From assembly GCA_021927905.1 (NCBI GenBank), contig BLLK01000069.1:682001-746000 (forward strand): 64,000 nt of DNA, written 5' to 3'. The notes below the pieces were generated by a model. That model saw only the letters and a list, made by a program, of their open reading frames with translations, did not search any database and was not told the DNA's origin. Each line of letters begins with the position of its first letter. Position 1 is the first letter of the stretch. A program made the translations under genes and the position numbers. Positions 46,139 through 57,769 of the stretch are shown in pieces. This DNA is from Chaetoceros tenuissimus. Lineage: Eukaryota > Bacillariophyta > Thalassiosirophyceae > Chaetocerotales > Chaetocerotaceae.

Positions 46139-47005
46139 TTTGGCAATGGGTAGTGGAAGTATGAAATGAATTTATCGATACTTCATTCAAATTATTACTA
46201 CTTTTTGCTTTTTGTCTTCAAATAAGTTGAAGCTATCTTAATTCTCATGTCTATGTAGAGAAAGTAGAAACAGCAGGTTAGGAACCGAGGATAAACACAC
46301 CTTTTAGTCCCATCTTCACTCAACGGACAGAAGAGAAATTTTCAATTTTGCTTTTTTGTTGCCTCTCCTACTAGTAGACAAGTCTACTCTCCTACTCGTA
46401 ATGAAAATACACGTAGATAATCTTCTTTGTGTGTGGACAGACTTGAATGAAAATTGAATTGATGAAGAAAAATTGGATAGAATTTTTGAGGTTCTCGGAA
46501 CTGCCAAGGTTACTTGAACGAAGTGTTTGGCTCAAATCATTTGGGCAAAGTGGATCTCCTCTTCCTTCCTCGGAGCTAAATAGAATTCAGTTGAACTTGG
46601 AATCATATATTTATTCAAGCTACCAATTGTTTTCATCTTTCCTTGGCTGAATCTTTTTATTCTATCAAGATGGGAGGGAGATTTTTTTCTCCTTTCTCTT
46701 ATTTCCAAGACCTTTTCCACAATCCCCTTCTCTCCCTCCTTTATTTTAATTTATTCTCGTCCTTCCTATGAAAAGAAAGAGGTTCTACTATATTTGATAC
46801 AAAAAGATTCTTCTTAATTGATAATTATTACTTTTAAATACTAATAAGATCCATACATTACACGTGATGGACCCTCATTTACACTGAGATTTTAGGAAAA
46901 TTCACACATAGACTATTCATTGGTTGGATGAAACAAACTTGACTCGTGATCATGCCAAGAAACTTGGAGGCTGAACCATACAAACTTGACTCGATGCCAG
47001 GAAAC
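46139..47005. other. Intergenic, 867 bp, with a short tandem duplication at its right end
   Basis: Upstream of the small plastid protein gene and downstream of the silaffin-like gene. At 46935-47030 a segment of about 50 bp (CAAACTTGACTCG ... AAACTT.GAGGCTGAACCATA) is present twice in tandem. It duplicates the last codons and stop region of the silaffin-like gene. Nothing else supported. Confidence 0.5.
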
Positions 47006-47673
47006 TTAGAGGCTGAACCATACGAGAGCTCCTGCTGCAACAGAAGCTGCGGACATAGATGCAGTAGCTGAGGAACTTGCTGCTGCTCCTGGAGCCTTGG
47101 TCGATTTTGGTGCCTTCGTAGAAATAACAGTATTAGATGAGTTGTCGAAGAGCAAGAAACACATGAAAAAGAAGACAAGAAACTTACCTTGGTGGATTCT
47201 GGAGCCTTGGTAGATTCTGGAGCCTTGGTAGATTTTGGTGCCTTGGATGACGGAGCAGCTGTCGCCTTTGGTGCCTTGGTAGATTTTGGTGCCTAGATAA
47301 TAGGATATGACTTTCATTAGAATATGCTATTCACGTTCCATAAACAAACAATGGAAAAATGTGCTTACCTTGGATGAAGGAGTCTTCGGTGCCTTGGAAG
47401 ATGGAGTCTTTGGTGCCTTGGAAGAAGGTGACTTGGATGATTTCGGTGCCTAGATAATAAAGATATGACTTTGGTTAGAATGTTCTATTCATGTTCCATA
47501 ATATATTCAAGGAAAAATGCGAAACTTGCCTTGGATGAAGGAGCCTTGGAAGATTTTGGTGCCTTGGAAGAAGGTGCCTTGGTGCTCAATCTTCTACGAA
47601 CAACGTGTGCGTTCTCAGATGCTACAAGAGCGATAAGTGCAAAGAAAAGAGTAAGTGCTGCAACAGTCTTCAT
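47006..47673 (-). CDS. Silaffin-like Ser/Lys/Ala/Pro-repeat secreted protein, four-exon paralogue
   Basis: Exons 47673-47530, 47449-47369, 47292-47188 and 47113-47006 (438 nt, 145 aa). All introns are phase 0 and split the codons AAG and GCA (Lys-Ala), so every exon is a multiple of three and encodes whole repeat units. The first intron uses a GC donor (GCAAGT); the others are GT-AG. The signal peptide (residues 1-19) is followed by RRRL at 26-29, the RxL cleavage motif of diatom cell-wall proteins. Repeats of SSKAPK and STKAPE type and a C-terminal small-residue and hydrophobic tail (SMSAASVAAGALVWFSL) match the intronless paralogue at 35687-36112 closely. Extracellular, probably cell-wall, location is inferred; the GPI-like tail suggests membrane attachment. 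Confidence 0.75.
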
Positions 47674-48472
47674 TGTATATATATATTGAAAGTGTTTGAA
47701 GTATGTGTACAAAACTTGCTTGATTGAAATTATGTGATGTTGGAAGTGGAATTATGGATGCGAGGACAATTTATGCTTGGCGTTGAGTGAAGAAAATTTT
47801 CTAGAGCTCAAAATTTTCCTTCTCAACGCAGAACTATTTTTGTCAGAAATGAGCTAAACAACCCAAATATTCTTATTTTAACAAGACTAGGCCATCTTAA
47901 CTGTACTGTCATAAGCCCCTCAAGTGCGCGTTCGAGAATTTAGCTGGAGTCGTAGATGAAAAATTGCTGCGTTGGGAATGGGCCAGAACCAGACATTGGA
48001 GTAGCAATTTGCTTTTTTTCTCTTATGCCTAAATAAGTAAGTTGACGATTAGGTGCCTTTTGTTGTCACTGTTTTGATTAGATTGATAAGGTTAAGCATC
48101 CCGACCCGCTCTTTTTCTTTACATTGACGCTGATACCAAGAATGGACGAGAGTTCATCTTGAAGCAACTACAAAATATTCACTTTACATATCTTTCTTGC
48201 AAAGTAATTGAGATTACTGATATGTAGACGTTCCATTTTTCCTTCTTTTTCATCAAATGGAGAGAGCATGTATCACTACTTCTAGCTTCTTTTCCTAGAA
48301 AAATGTATTTCATATCGCATGCTGACATGCCTATTCTAGGAAACCCTATCATCATAGTTATCTGTTGTTAGATTATTTTCGAGAAAATCAGATGAGAAAA
48401 CACAAGGATGCTGAAAAACATATTTCAAGTCCCAGGTCCCAGGGTACACATTTCACTTATATATCTTTTATT
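47674..48472. other. Intergenic, 799 bp
   Basis: Between the start of the silaffin-like gene and the stop of the carboxylase gene, both minus strand. It should contain the silaffin-like promoter. No gene or repeat seen. Confidence 0.4.
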
Positions 48473-51400
48473 TTAAATGCCAAGGGCATCTATTAAACTT
48501 TTCTTCATAGCTTCCTTTTGTTCTGGAGACATAACAGTGAGCGCACGTGAGATACCATCAACTATTCCAGCAGTTCCAACTTGTGAGGTTGTTGCACCAG
48601 AAGAAAGTGCTGTGAACACTTCGTCTGCAACATGTTGTCTAGTCAATTCCATAATCTTGTTTTGTAACCATTCATGATTCTCTCCCATCCATTGAATCAC
48701 TTTCTTATCGTTGTTCCAACACTCTGTTGTTGTAGAGTCTGAGGATAGGAACCATTCTTTGATCATAGCACTCGCTTCTAGAGGAGTCATTGATTTAATA
48801 CCTCTTCCTACGTTTCCGGTAGAGATGAGTTTCTTTCTCAAGTCAAATTCTGCTAGCTTTCTTCTTAATCTCCAATAAAAATATGATCTTGAAGATTTCC
48901 ATTCTACGTCCTTATGAATTACACCTACAGCCTTCATGCGTCCAGGAGTATCATGTAGCTCACAGAATTGAACAGCTATTTGAGCATATACAGGAAGCAA
49001 TGATTTTTCTCTCATCACAATTTCTGACTGAATCTCTGATTTGCTTACAGCGTCAGATTTCTCTAATTGTTGGTACAATGATACGAGTTTGGAATCAAGT
49101 CTGCGCATGGTTTTGAGAAGATCCTTTTCACGGTACTTTACAGAAGCAGCTCCATTTGCCTCCAAAACACCACCTCTCGCGCTTCCTCCTGTAGCATACA
49201 TTTCCATCACCGATGAGTTGATAGAAGCATCAAGCACAACCCAAGCACCTCCACGGATTTCTGCATGAGGAGGAATGAATACAAAGACTGGTTGTCCATA
49301 CGAAACAAAGCCATCGACGATCAATGATCCGTATTTGAGCACTTCATCGAACATGTCTCTTTGTCCTCCACTGAAACCTCTCCAATTCGCAAAAATCATA
49401 AGAGGCAGATCTTCAGTGTTGAAATCATTAATAGCTTGAGCAGTCTTGTATGCACTGTTAGGAAACCAAACACATCCAGCTTCTTGTTTGATCGCTTCGG
49501 TTGCCTGAACATCAGCCGGATCTGCTGGTTTGATGGCTTCTGCAGTTCTATTTTCAGTTGCAATAACACCCATTGGAATTCCTCCTAGACGAGCGCGACC
49601 TACAACTACTGACTTTGCCCAACCAGAAAGGGTTTCGACAAAACTATCTTTGTCAAAAAATCCACTTAACCAGTTGCCATCGTCATTCTCAGTACCAGTC
49701 ATCAAGAAACGAGGATCATATGGAGTTCCAGGTGAAGGAATAAATCCTACTTCACGTTCAATATCATCAGTACCAGCAACATCTAGTATTGGGAGAAGAC
49801 CTCCTCGAACCTTTGGAACGTAAGATAACCATTGCAGAGATGACTCTATTGCATGCAAATGATCCGGAGAAGTCAAATGTGAGACACCATTAGAGTACAT
49901 AATAGAAGGTCCTCCTAACTGATCGTTGGTAGAGTAAACATCAACACCCATGAGTTTATTCAAAGCTTGATACCCAGTTAAAATAATTGGTGATGAAGTA
50001 GTCTTTTGAATCGTTCTTTGTCCTAGACGAACAAGATAAGCTCCGATTCCGACAGTTCTTCCCAATACAATAGTCATGGTGAAAATATCTTTGTATGCAG
50101 CACTTGTTTCTCCTGCAATAAGTCCCGAACCCTTCAAGTTCTCAACTCCCAAGTCAGGCTCGGCACCAATAATATCTGTAATCTTATAAATTTCTTCACC
50201 ACCCAAGATACATGGTTCCACGATGATTTGGTTTGTGCCACGAAAGTGAGTCTCATAGTCGCTCTTGGAGACATACAAGTAATCAAATCCATTTTCAGGT
50301 TTGGATGGATCCTTGAAAGCAACCTTGAACATTTTCTTCACACTTTCAGCAAGTCCAATTCGAGCACCAGAATTTGCAGCTACATAAAGACGAGGCAATC
50401 TATTTTCCCTTGCGAACTCCGAGGCAAGTTTGAAAACAACATCTTCTCTGGTACCAAAACTTCCAGCCTTAAATGTAATATCATTTGCAATCAAAACAAC
50501 TTGTCTTCCTTCAGGGTATTCAACAGTGTTGATGGTCATTAACCATGCAACCATTCCTACATTGTTCGCTCCCGCCCTTCTCTGCGTTTGCACAAGGTGA
50601 AGATTACCAGCTAGATAATCTTGCATAGTCCAAGGTTCCGAGGAATTATTTTTGTTTTCTACTACAAGCTCTGAAGTATACATGACCATGGAGGGTGGAG
50701 ATCCTGCTGCAGCCTGCATCCATTGATTTTCAACTGCTGCTTCGAATAAAGCAGGAATGTCATAGCAGTAAAGAGTATCTGATGATCGCAAGGCTGCTTT
50801 TCTTTGTGTGTCGAAACGTCTGGTAAGAGGATATGGGAAATTTATTTTCATTCCTTCCCAAGAACTGTCTCCACTGGAGGACAGACTTGCCTTTGTACCC
50901 CCAATCAGCTTGAATACCGGAGTCGTACTTGCAGGATCTATGGCTTCAACATAAGTATTCATAACTTGCACATACCCAGTTGGATTACTTGCAACCATTC
51001 TCAATGCAATAGGTGGAGAGTCTGATGAGAGACTTGCAATTAATTTTGTTTCAACTTCACTAAGTCCTAATGAAGCAATTCTATCTCCATGACGTTTTAG
51101 AATTGTTACAACTGTGCTCTCAACAGTAGCTGGATCCATGACAATCTTTTCATGATCGCTGACAAGATTGAGGAAGAGATGATTGTCTGAACTTGCTGAA
51201 TTCTCGTGAACTGCAATATCCAGTGCATTCAATGCATCAACAAGCATCTTCTCAAAACAAGTTACAGTGAATTCAGATATGAAACCAAGTCCTCTGACAT
51301 AAATTCTAGACTTTGGATTAGCCTTTTTATCAACTGCCAATGCTTGTGGTCGAGGAGTTGCTTTGTACAAATGTACATTCGCTGTTTGTGTTTGATGCGA

Positions 51401-54400
51401 GTCCAATAATTTAACACTGAAATTTGATGAAAGACGAGCAAGATCAAGCAAATATGCATGGCCTGGTTCAATATTGCGGAATAGAATGTCTTCCTTGAAA
51501 CTTGACTTTGCTCTGAAAGTCAAAATAGATGGAAGTGTAAATTCTTCGGTATCACCCTCTTGAGATGTGTCAAACACATAAGAGACGCGCCTGATGTCTG
51601 CTTTCTTAAGATCTTCACAGCATGTTTGTAGCACATTTTCAAGCTTCTTAGAGAGAACATCCATTGCATCTTGAGTACGCTTGATCTTATCGTCTTTGAC
51701 AATTATATACAAAATATTGATAGGTCCTGCTACACAATTTTGCTCAAGCCCTAGATACTGAGGAAATGACGGCAAAACAGAATCCAGACAACTAGCAGAT
51801 TCAATATCATCAACTGAAGAAGCGATTTTACAAACTGTAACTCTAGAAGTCTTTGAAGCCACATGAGTAGCTTGACTATCACTAGAGATTTCTTGTAGAG
51901 ATCCAGATCTTTTAATTGCACTCGAAAGATCAGTCATACTTGTGACGGGTGTAGATGCACTAAAAACTCTCTCTGATCCCTTTGCAACAAATGTGAATTT
52001 GAGCAATTTATCTTCTGTATTTCTCTCAAAATTCTTTAGGGTTTGAGACTTATAAAGCTTTCGGAGGTACAATTCCGCTAGAGCAAGCTCTTCATCATTA
52101 GAACTCGCAGTATTTAACAATGGAAAAAGCACATCAGCCATCGGGACACTTTCATCTACAATGGTCGAGACTGATTCAGGTATACTCCCCACTTGCGTTT
52201 TGATGGATTCACATAAATCTAATGCTCCTCTTTGTATTTGTACTTTTCTCAATTCTATACTTGGCAAAGTTTCTTGCAAAAGAAGTTTTCTTGCTTTTAA
52301 AGATACCGAAGCATACAATGGTCCTCCCATCGACCCAATTTCTGATAAGCAAGGAGTTGCTTGCAATAAACTAGGTGCTCCCGAAACAATTGACTCTGGT
52401 TCTGTAGATAAATCATTATTTTCTTCACGAAGAGCATCAGCAATAGCTCCGATAATTTCACTAACGATAGCAGATGTTTGCTTCAATCCAAAGTGTGTGC
52501 GACAGACATCAACGACACGATCAAAGTTATCTGCATTGCCCTTTCGAAGAATATCAACAGCATCGGCATAGGATTTACCATCGCAAAAACATCTTTCGAC
52601 CTCGGTCCAATCACGAAGAATATCCAGGAAAACATGAAGAGCTCTTTCAGATCCAACTACACAATTATCATTCAAGTCAGTATATGGTGCTGCTGCGTTG
52701 ATCAATGGTGCAACGAGCGCATCAAATGCAGCCTTTTCTGACGAATCCGCTATATGTCCACTGAAATTGGTTATTTTGGAACAGAATTCATTTGCTGGGA
52801 AACTGGAGAGTGATAATGGTTAAACATCAGAAAATGGACAAAAGATACCTTGTAACATGATATCAAAATGAACTTACACTGATGTACCTGATGAATTCTT
52901 GAACTTCGAAATAATTGAACTAAGCTCATCAAAAAGTGAAGCATCCAATCTACCATTCAGAACAGAAAGAGGCTCATCAATTTCATTGACAGGCAACAAA
53001 GGATTTCTAACTGCGTCTTGAATGTCTTGAAAAGCCCTAGCGAATTGCGTGGAATCAACAATATAACCAGACATTCCATTTTGAACAATTTCCATGGCCT
53101 TTCGCAATTGTAAATGTGGTGTATTTTTGTTGGAAACAACTGGTTGTGCACACCATCCCTCAATATCGAGGTCACCTTCAAATATGACAGTGGAAGCAAC
53201 ATTTTCTGGATTATCGAGCTCAAAGCTGGCTATGAGATCACCTGGGCTTAACGCAGCACCCTCATTGTTTTGCCATGTAAGAGTACCAGTTTCAGTGACT
53301 TTTAGCGGCATGAACATTTTCATTACTTCAATTTCACAGTATGCGTCTCCCTTCTTTAAATGAGTTCCGTCAGGAACAAGCTTCTTCACTAGCTTTCCAG
53401 CAACATCAGTTCTCAAACAAGTTGGATCGTAATCAGGAGAAAATGACACAGTTACTCCACCAATTGTGATCCTCATTCCAGATGCTGCATCGCCACGACT
53501 TGTCAAATAAGCGACTCTACTCTTTCCTCCAATGTCAGTCAAGTAACCTCCATCGCTTAATCTTCTAATATTTGCATATACTTTCTTTTCGGGACACCCA
53601 GTAACTTCAACAGAAAAGCGATTCGCGCTATTACGTTTACAGGTGAGTCTGTATTTCACACCGTCCAGAATCAACTCAATCTCTCTTTCCATTGCCAAAA
53701 GAGACTGTTGTGGCAGTTGTCCCTTTGTCAAGGCAGTATGAAATTGTTTTTCGTCTTCAGAGCAACCATCAAATGCAAGAATAAGTGCACCAATAACAGC
53801 CTTGGTGTCATTGGCAAGAGATTGCAGCTTTGCACTGGAAACTGATCTTTTCATTCCTGCTGAACTTAACTCATCAGCGTTTTCTTTGATTAATTTGTCA
53901 AGCCAGCCCGTATCGATATTGTTATCAACAAAGTCGTCAAATTCAATCAGCTTTGAAATGTAGTCAACGGTGGTACTAATATCTCCTCTAATTGAAAGTT
54001 CCTTCAAAGCAAGCACCATGTTACGTCTCGCCTCTTCTCTATCATTTCCACTTGCAAATAAATGTCCAAATTGCGAGTCTGCATATTCATGAATAGATCC
54101 AGAACTGTCCATACTGAAGTAACCCCATACATTTGGTGTTGATCTAAAATTCAACTCTTGAATACCTCCACTTGTTGGTTTGAAACCTGCTTCCGCATTC
54201 TCAGCAGTGATACGAACAGCAATACAGTGCCCAAAAGCTGGAATTCTCTTGACATTGTCAAAATCGATAACAGAGCCACCATAGTTTTCACTAAAACGAG
54301 TCTCTCTATAAAGAGTTCTAATATCAGGAATATTGTACAATTTGATACCCATCGCCACTTGTAATTGCGCTGCTGGGAGGTTTGCTTTTGTAATCATTTC

Positions 54401-55602
54401 TGTGACAGGATGTTCTACTTGCAATCTAGGATTTAATTCCAAAAAGTAAAACTTTTGATCTGGTTCCGAGTACAAATACTCCACAGTTCCAGCATTGGCA
54501 TATCCAACTGCTTTCGCAAGTGCAACTGCTGCTTTTTCCATTTCGTCCCATACATGTGGAGGAGCTGCAATAGGTGGTCCCTCTTCAATAATCTTCTGGT
54601 GACGACGTTGCACTGAACAATCACGTCCATTCAAAGCAACTGCATTTCCATATTCATCTGCTAGCAACTGCACTTCTAAATGACGTGAATTGGAAGACAG
54701 CTTCATGATGAAAATGGGTGAACCAGGAACTTCACCACACACTTGTCTGTAAGCATTAGCTACATCTTCAGATTTGTGCACCATACGAATTCCCTTTCCT
54801 CCACCACCCTCAGATGCTTTGATCATGATAGGAAATCCAATCCTTTCCGAAGCTTCAACTGCTTCAGATGCTGAACCTATGGATCCTTTTTCATATGCTT
54901 CATCCGGTAAACATCCAGTTTCACGATCATACTCTGCAAATATCCCATCTCCATTCCATGCAATACAAGGTACACCTGCAGTCTGAGCAATAATGGTACT
55001 TCCAATTTTATCTCCTAAAGCTCTCATAGGTGGACCAGCAGGTCCAATGAACTTAATTGGTGGATTTGACTTTGCCAGAGTATCTGGAAGCACTGGATTT
55101 TCACTTGCATGTCCCCATCCAGCCCAAACAGCATGTACTCCATGTAGGCGTGCAAGTTCTACGATAAGTGTCACATTTGCATAGTTATGATTGTTGGAAC
55201 CACCAGGTACATCTACAATGACATCTGCCATACGAATATATTCAGCATTTGCTCTATCACGATGCAAAAAGAAATATTAGAAGAAATTTGAAAATTTCAC
55301 CTCAAAAATGAAAAGAAAGATTTTAAAAACTAGGACTTCAAAAACCTAGCTAGGACTCACCTTAGATCTTCAGGAGTTGCCATAACTACAAACTGAATGG
55401 CACGTTCATCTCCAAAGACATCATATGCCCAACGACGAACAGATCGGATGCATTTCACAGCTGCAACTCCGTTATTTGCAATCAGTACTTTCTCAATCAC
55501 ATGATTCTTATCACCCCCAAGCTCCTTGACATAGGATGCAACATTATCAAATCTCCTGTGCTGATTAAAAGATTTGGACCCTGTCATGGCAGAAGGAGCC
55601 AT
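48473..55602 (-). CDS. ACC: Acetyl-CoA carboxylase, homomeric multidomain
   Basis: Three exons, 55602-55361, 55253-52878 and 52802-48473 (6948 nt, 2315 aa), with introns of 107 and 75 nt; both junctions restore conserved sequence ([16 protein letters not shown] and FPANEFCSK). Order of domains: biotin carboxylase (residues about 35-560, with [11 protein letters not shown] loop and LQVEHPVTE), biotin carrier with biotinyl-lysine K726 in EVMKMF, a long central domain, then carboxyltransferase (about 1480-2230, with [31 protein letters not shown] and [15 protein letters not shown]). It makes malonyl-CoA, the committed step of fatty-acid synthesis or elongation. The N-terminus ([12 protein letters not shown]) has no signal peptide, which suggests the cytosolic isoform; diatoms also have a plastid form. 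A hydrophobic upstream frame exists just before the start in another frame (see findings). Confidence 0.95.
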
Positions 55603-56232
55603 TTTTTGAGTGTTTCTTTGCTATTTGGATTGACAACAAGAAAGAGTCCCAATGAGAAAGATTTCATGAAAATACAGAAAAAATGAGAAAAAGATACAGA
55701 GACAAGAAATCTTATGTGCTTGCTCATCTGACTTACAATAACTTTGATCTACAAGATCTTCTCGCTATATAAGTGGTCTAGCAATCTATACAGGGATTAA
55801 GTTTGTTTCCCTATGCTTGATAGTAATGATTGACAAGCATTTGCATTAGAATCGAGCATAAACAGTAGAGACAACAGCCACAAATTCCACTTGAACCAAG
55901 TTGAACGAAGACATAAGATTTTCCTCATACGTAGTTGACGGTTGACAACGGGGGGGAGGCCATTTTGCCGACGACCCTCCAAATTTCTCAAATGTCATAG
56001 ACAAGTCCCTTCCCAAAGAGGTTACTCATTTTTTTGGTGGTAGGTGGCTTGGTTGTTTTGTTTGGCTAGCTGCATTGGTTGCCATTCCATTATTTTTTGT
56101 TGAAAAGTTGATGCCGGCTGATGAATTTCGCACAATGAATAGTGAAGGTTCAAAGTAAACTTTCTTCGAACCTAAATCTACGATTATCTTTACTTCCTTC
56201 TCCTAAATTATAAGCAGAAGACTTTCCTAGAA
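55603..56232. promoter_or_regulatory. Divergent promoter region of ACC and 2OG-oxygenase genes, 630 bp
   Basis: The two genes start on opposite strands at each end, so both promoters are here. A short minus-strand frame near 55797-55991 has no support. No named motif found. Confidence 0.45.
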
Positions 56233-57693
56233 ATGTTGCATTCATTTCTCTTTACTGGAATAATTGCATTGACTAGCATGTTCCGTGTAACCGCGTTCTC
56301 AAGTCCAAATTTTACATGTAAATCAAGACATCACATATCATACCGCTATATACCAACCAAATATCATGCAAGTGCCGAATCTATACAAGAAATAAATTCA
56401 GATGTTCCAAAACTTGTGCATATGGAAGCTATAGCATCTGCAGGGTTATCAAAAGAGGAATTATCTACTGCCTTGTCTTTGGTTCGATCAGCACTTCACG
56501 AAAACTTTGGAATGGATACAATCACCAATTCTATACATGTACAAGAAGAAGCAGCTGTTCCAAAAAATATACCAGGTGCACTAGGAAGAGTCTTATTTCT
56601 TAGCTTATATAATATTTCAGACGATTGGGAAATCAAGGATGAGAGACTGGAACCATTTCAGAATGTGATTGCTCAGCAGATTGATGCATTAGTTGGGCAA
56701 GAATTTGAACAGCCAATTTTGGTTTCAATACAACCTTCATTTGATAAAACTTCAAATTCTATTTCAGATTTACTTGAAAACATTGTGGAAAAAGAAGTGG
56801 ATCTTTATGGACTAAGATGTCCAATGGTTGACAAGGCTGATAGCAAAGAAACAAAAGGGATAGTACCTGTTCAAAAGATTGAAATAGATGGTGCTATGGT
56901 AAATGATCCATACACGCAAGAGGAATATTTTGATACTTCCAACATCGTAGTTTTTGATGATTTTATTAGCAATGATTTACGTGAGCGATTGCTAGATGTT
57001 GTCAACAATAGAGGACCAAATTATAGTTGGAATGATACCCTTGGACCAGATCCTAATCGATGGATCAGAGGCGGATTATCAGATATTCCTGACGAAGAGG
57101 AGGAACAAGAATGTTGGGGACTGTCTGATGAAGCAATTAATGAGCTCTGTTTTCATCATCACGATGCAATTGCTGAGGTTGAGCAGATTTTGTGTAATAT
57201 CTTTGCGGATCAATTCGATGTTGCCAGACTACCAGAAGCAGTTCTCGGACCATATGTCTCACCACTAACTGCAAATGCACCTACACATAATGATTCATTT
57301 TCATATCATATTGATGCAGACCCAAATCAATCTCCACCATCACCATGGACTGATATCTTTGGAAGATACATAAATAGAGCACGTGGCAAGCCTAGGTTTG
57401 TTAGCTGTCTTTTGTACTTGAATGACGAATGGAAAGAAGAATTTGGAGCACCTACACAATTTTATGATCCTGGAACAGATGATGTATATCAAGTTTTTCC
57501 AAAACCAGGAAGGTGTGTAATGATGGACCAAGATGTCACTCATACAGTTGTGGCACCCTCTAAAGCTGCTGGGCTTAGACCACGATACTCTCTTGTGTGG
57601 AAGCTTATTCTTCATCCAAAACAAAACAAACAGGACATGAGTCTTTTCCCTAATGTCGAGCCACTAGCCATTGGAAGCGCTAAAAATCGATAA
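56233..57693 (+). CDS. 2OG-Fe(II) oxygenase-like protein, plastid-type presequence
   Basis: Single-exon 486-aa protein from ATG 56233. The N-terminus is a signal peptide (MLHSFLFTGIIALTSMFR) with VTAFSSP, close to the diatom AFxP plastid-targeting context. Residues 60-220 are unassigned and hydrophilic. The C-terminal domain carries the double-stranded beta-helix ligands: H359-x-D361 (SYHIDADP), distal H437 (DVTHTVV) and an arginine shortly after (RPRYSLVWKL) for 2-oxoglutarate. The core is preceded by DDFISNDLRERLLDVV, a typical start of prolyl-hydroxylase-like domains. Substrate unknown. Confidence 0.8.
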   Translation: MLHSFLFTGIIALTSMFRVTAFSSPNFTCKSRHHISYRYIPTKYHASAESIQEINSDVPKLVHMEAIASAGLSKEELSTALSLVRSALHENFGMDTITNSIHVQEEAAVPKNIPGALGRVLFLSLYNISDDWEIKDERLEPFQNVIAQQIDALVGQEFEQPILVSIQPSFDKTSNSISDLLENIVEKEVDLYGLRCPMVDKADSKETKGIVPVQKIEIDGAMVNDPYTQEEYFDTSNIVVFDDFISNDLRERLLDVVNNRGPNYSWNDTLGPDPNRWIRGGLSDIPDEEEEQECWGLSDEAINELCFHHHDAIAEVEQILCNIFADQFDVARLPEAVLGPYVSPLTANAPTHNDSFSYHIDADPNQSPPSPWTDIFGRYINRARGKPRFVSCLLYLNDEWKEEFGAPTQFYDPGTDDVYQVFPKPGRCVMMDQDVTHTVVAPSKAAGLRPRYSLVWKLILHPKQNKQDMSLFPNVEPLAIGSAKNR

Positions 57694-57769
57694 TTTCATA
57701 TTTGCACAAGATTTCTTCTTAATAAATTAATGGCTTAGTACGACACCTTTATTCATATATCAAATATCA

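Noticed and set aside
55797-55991. 64-codon minus-strand frame between the ACC and oxygenase genes
   Set aside because: No similarity, no signal and a poor start context in a promoter region.
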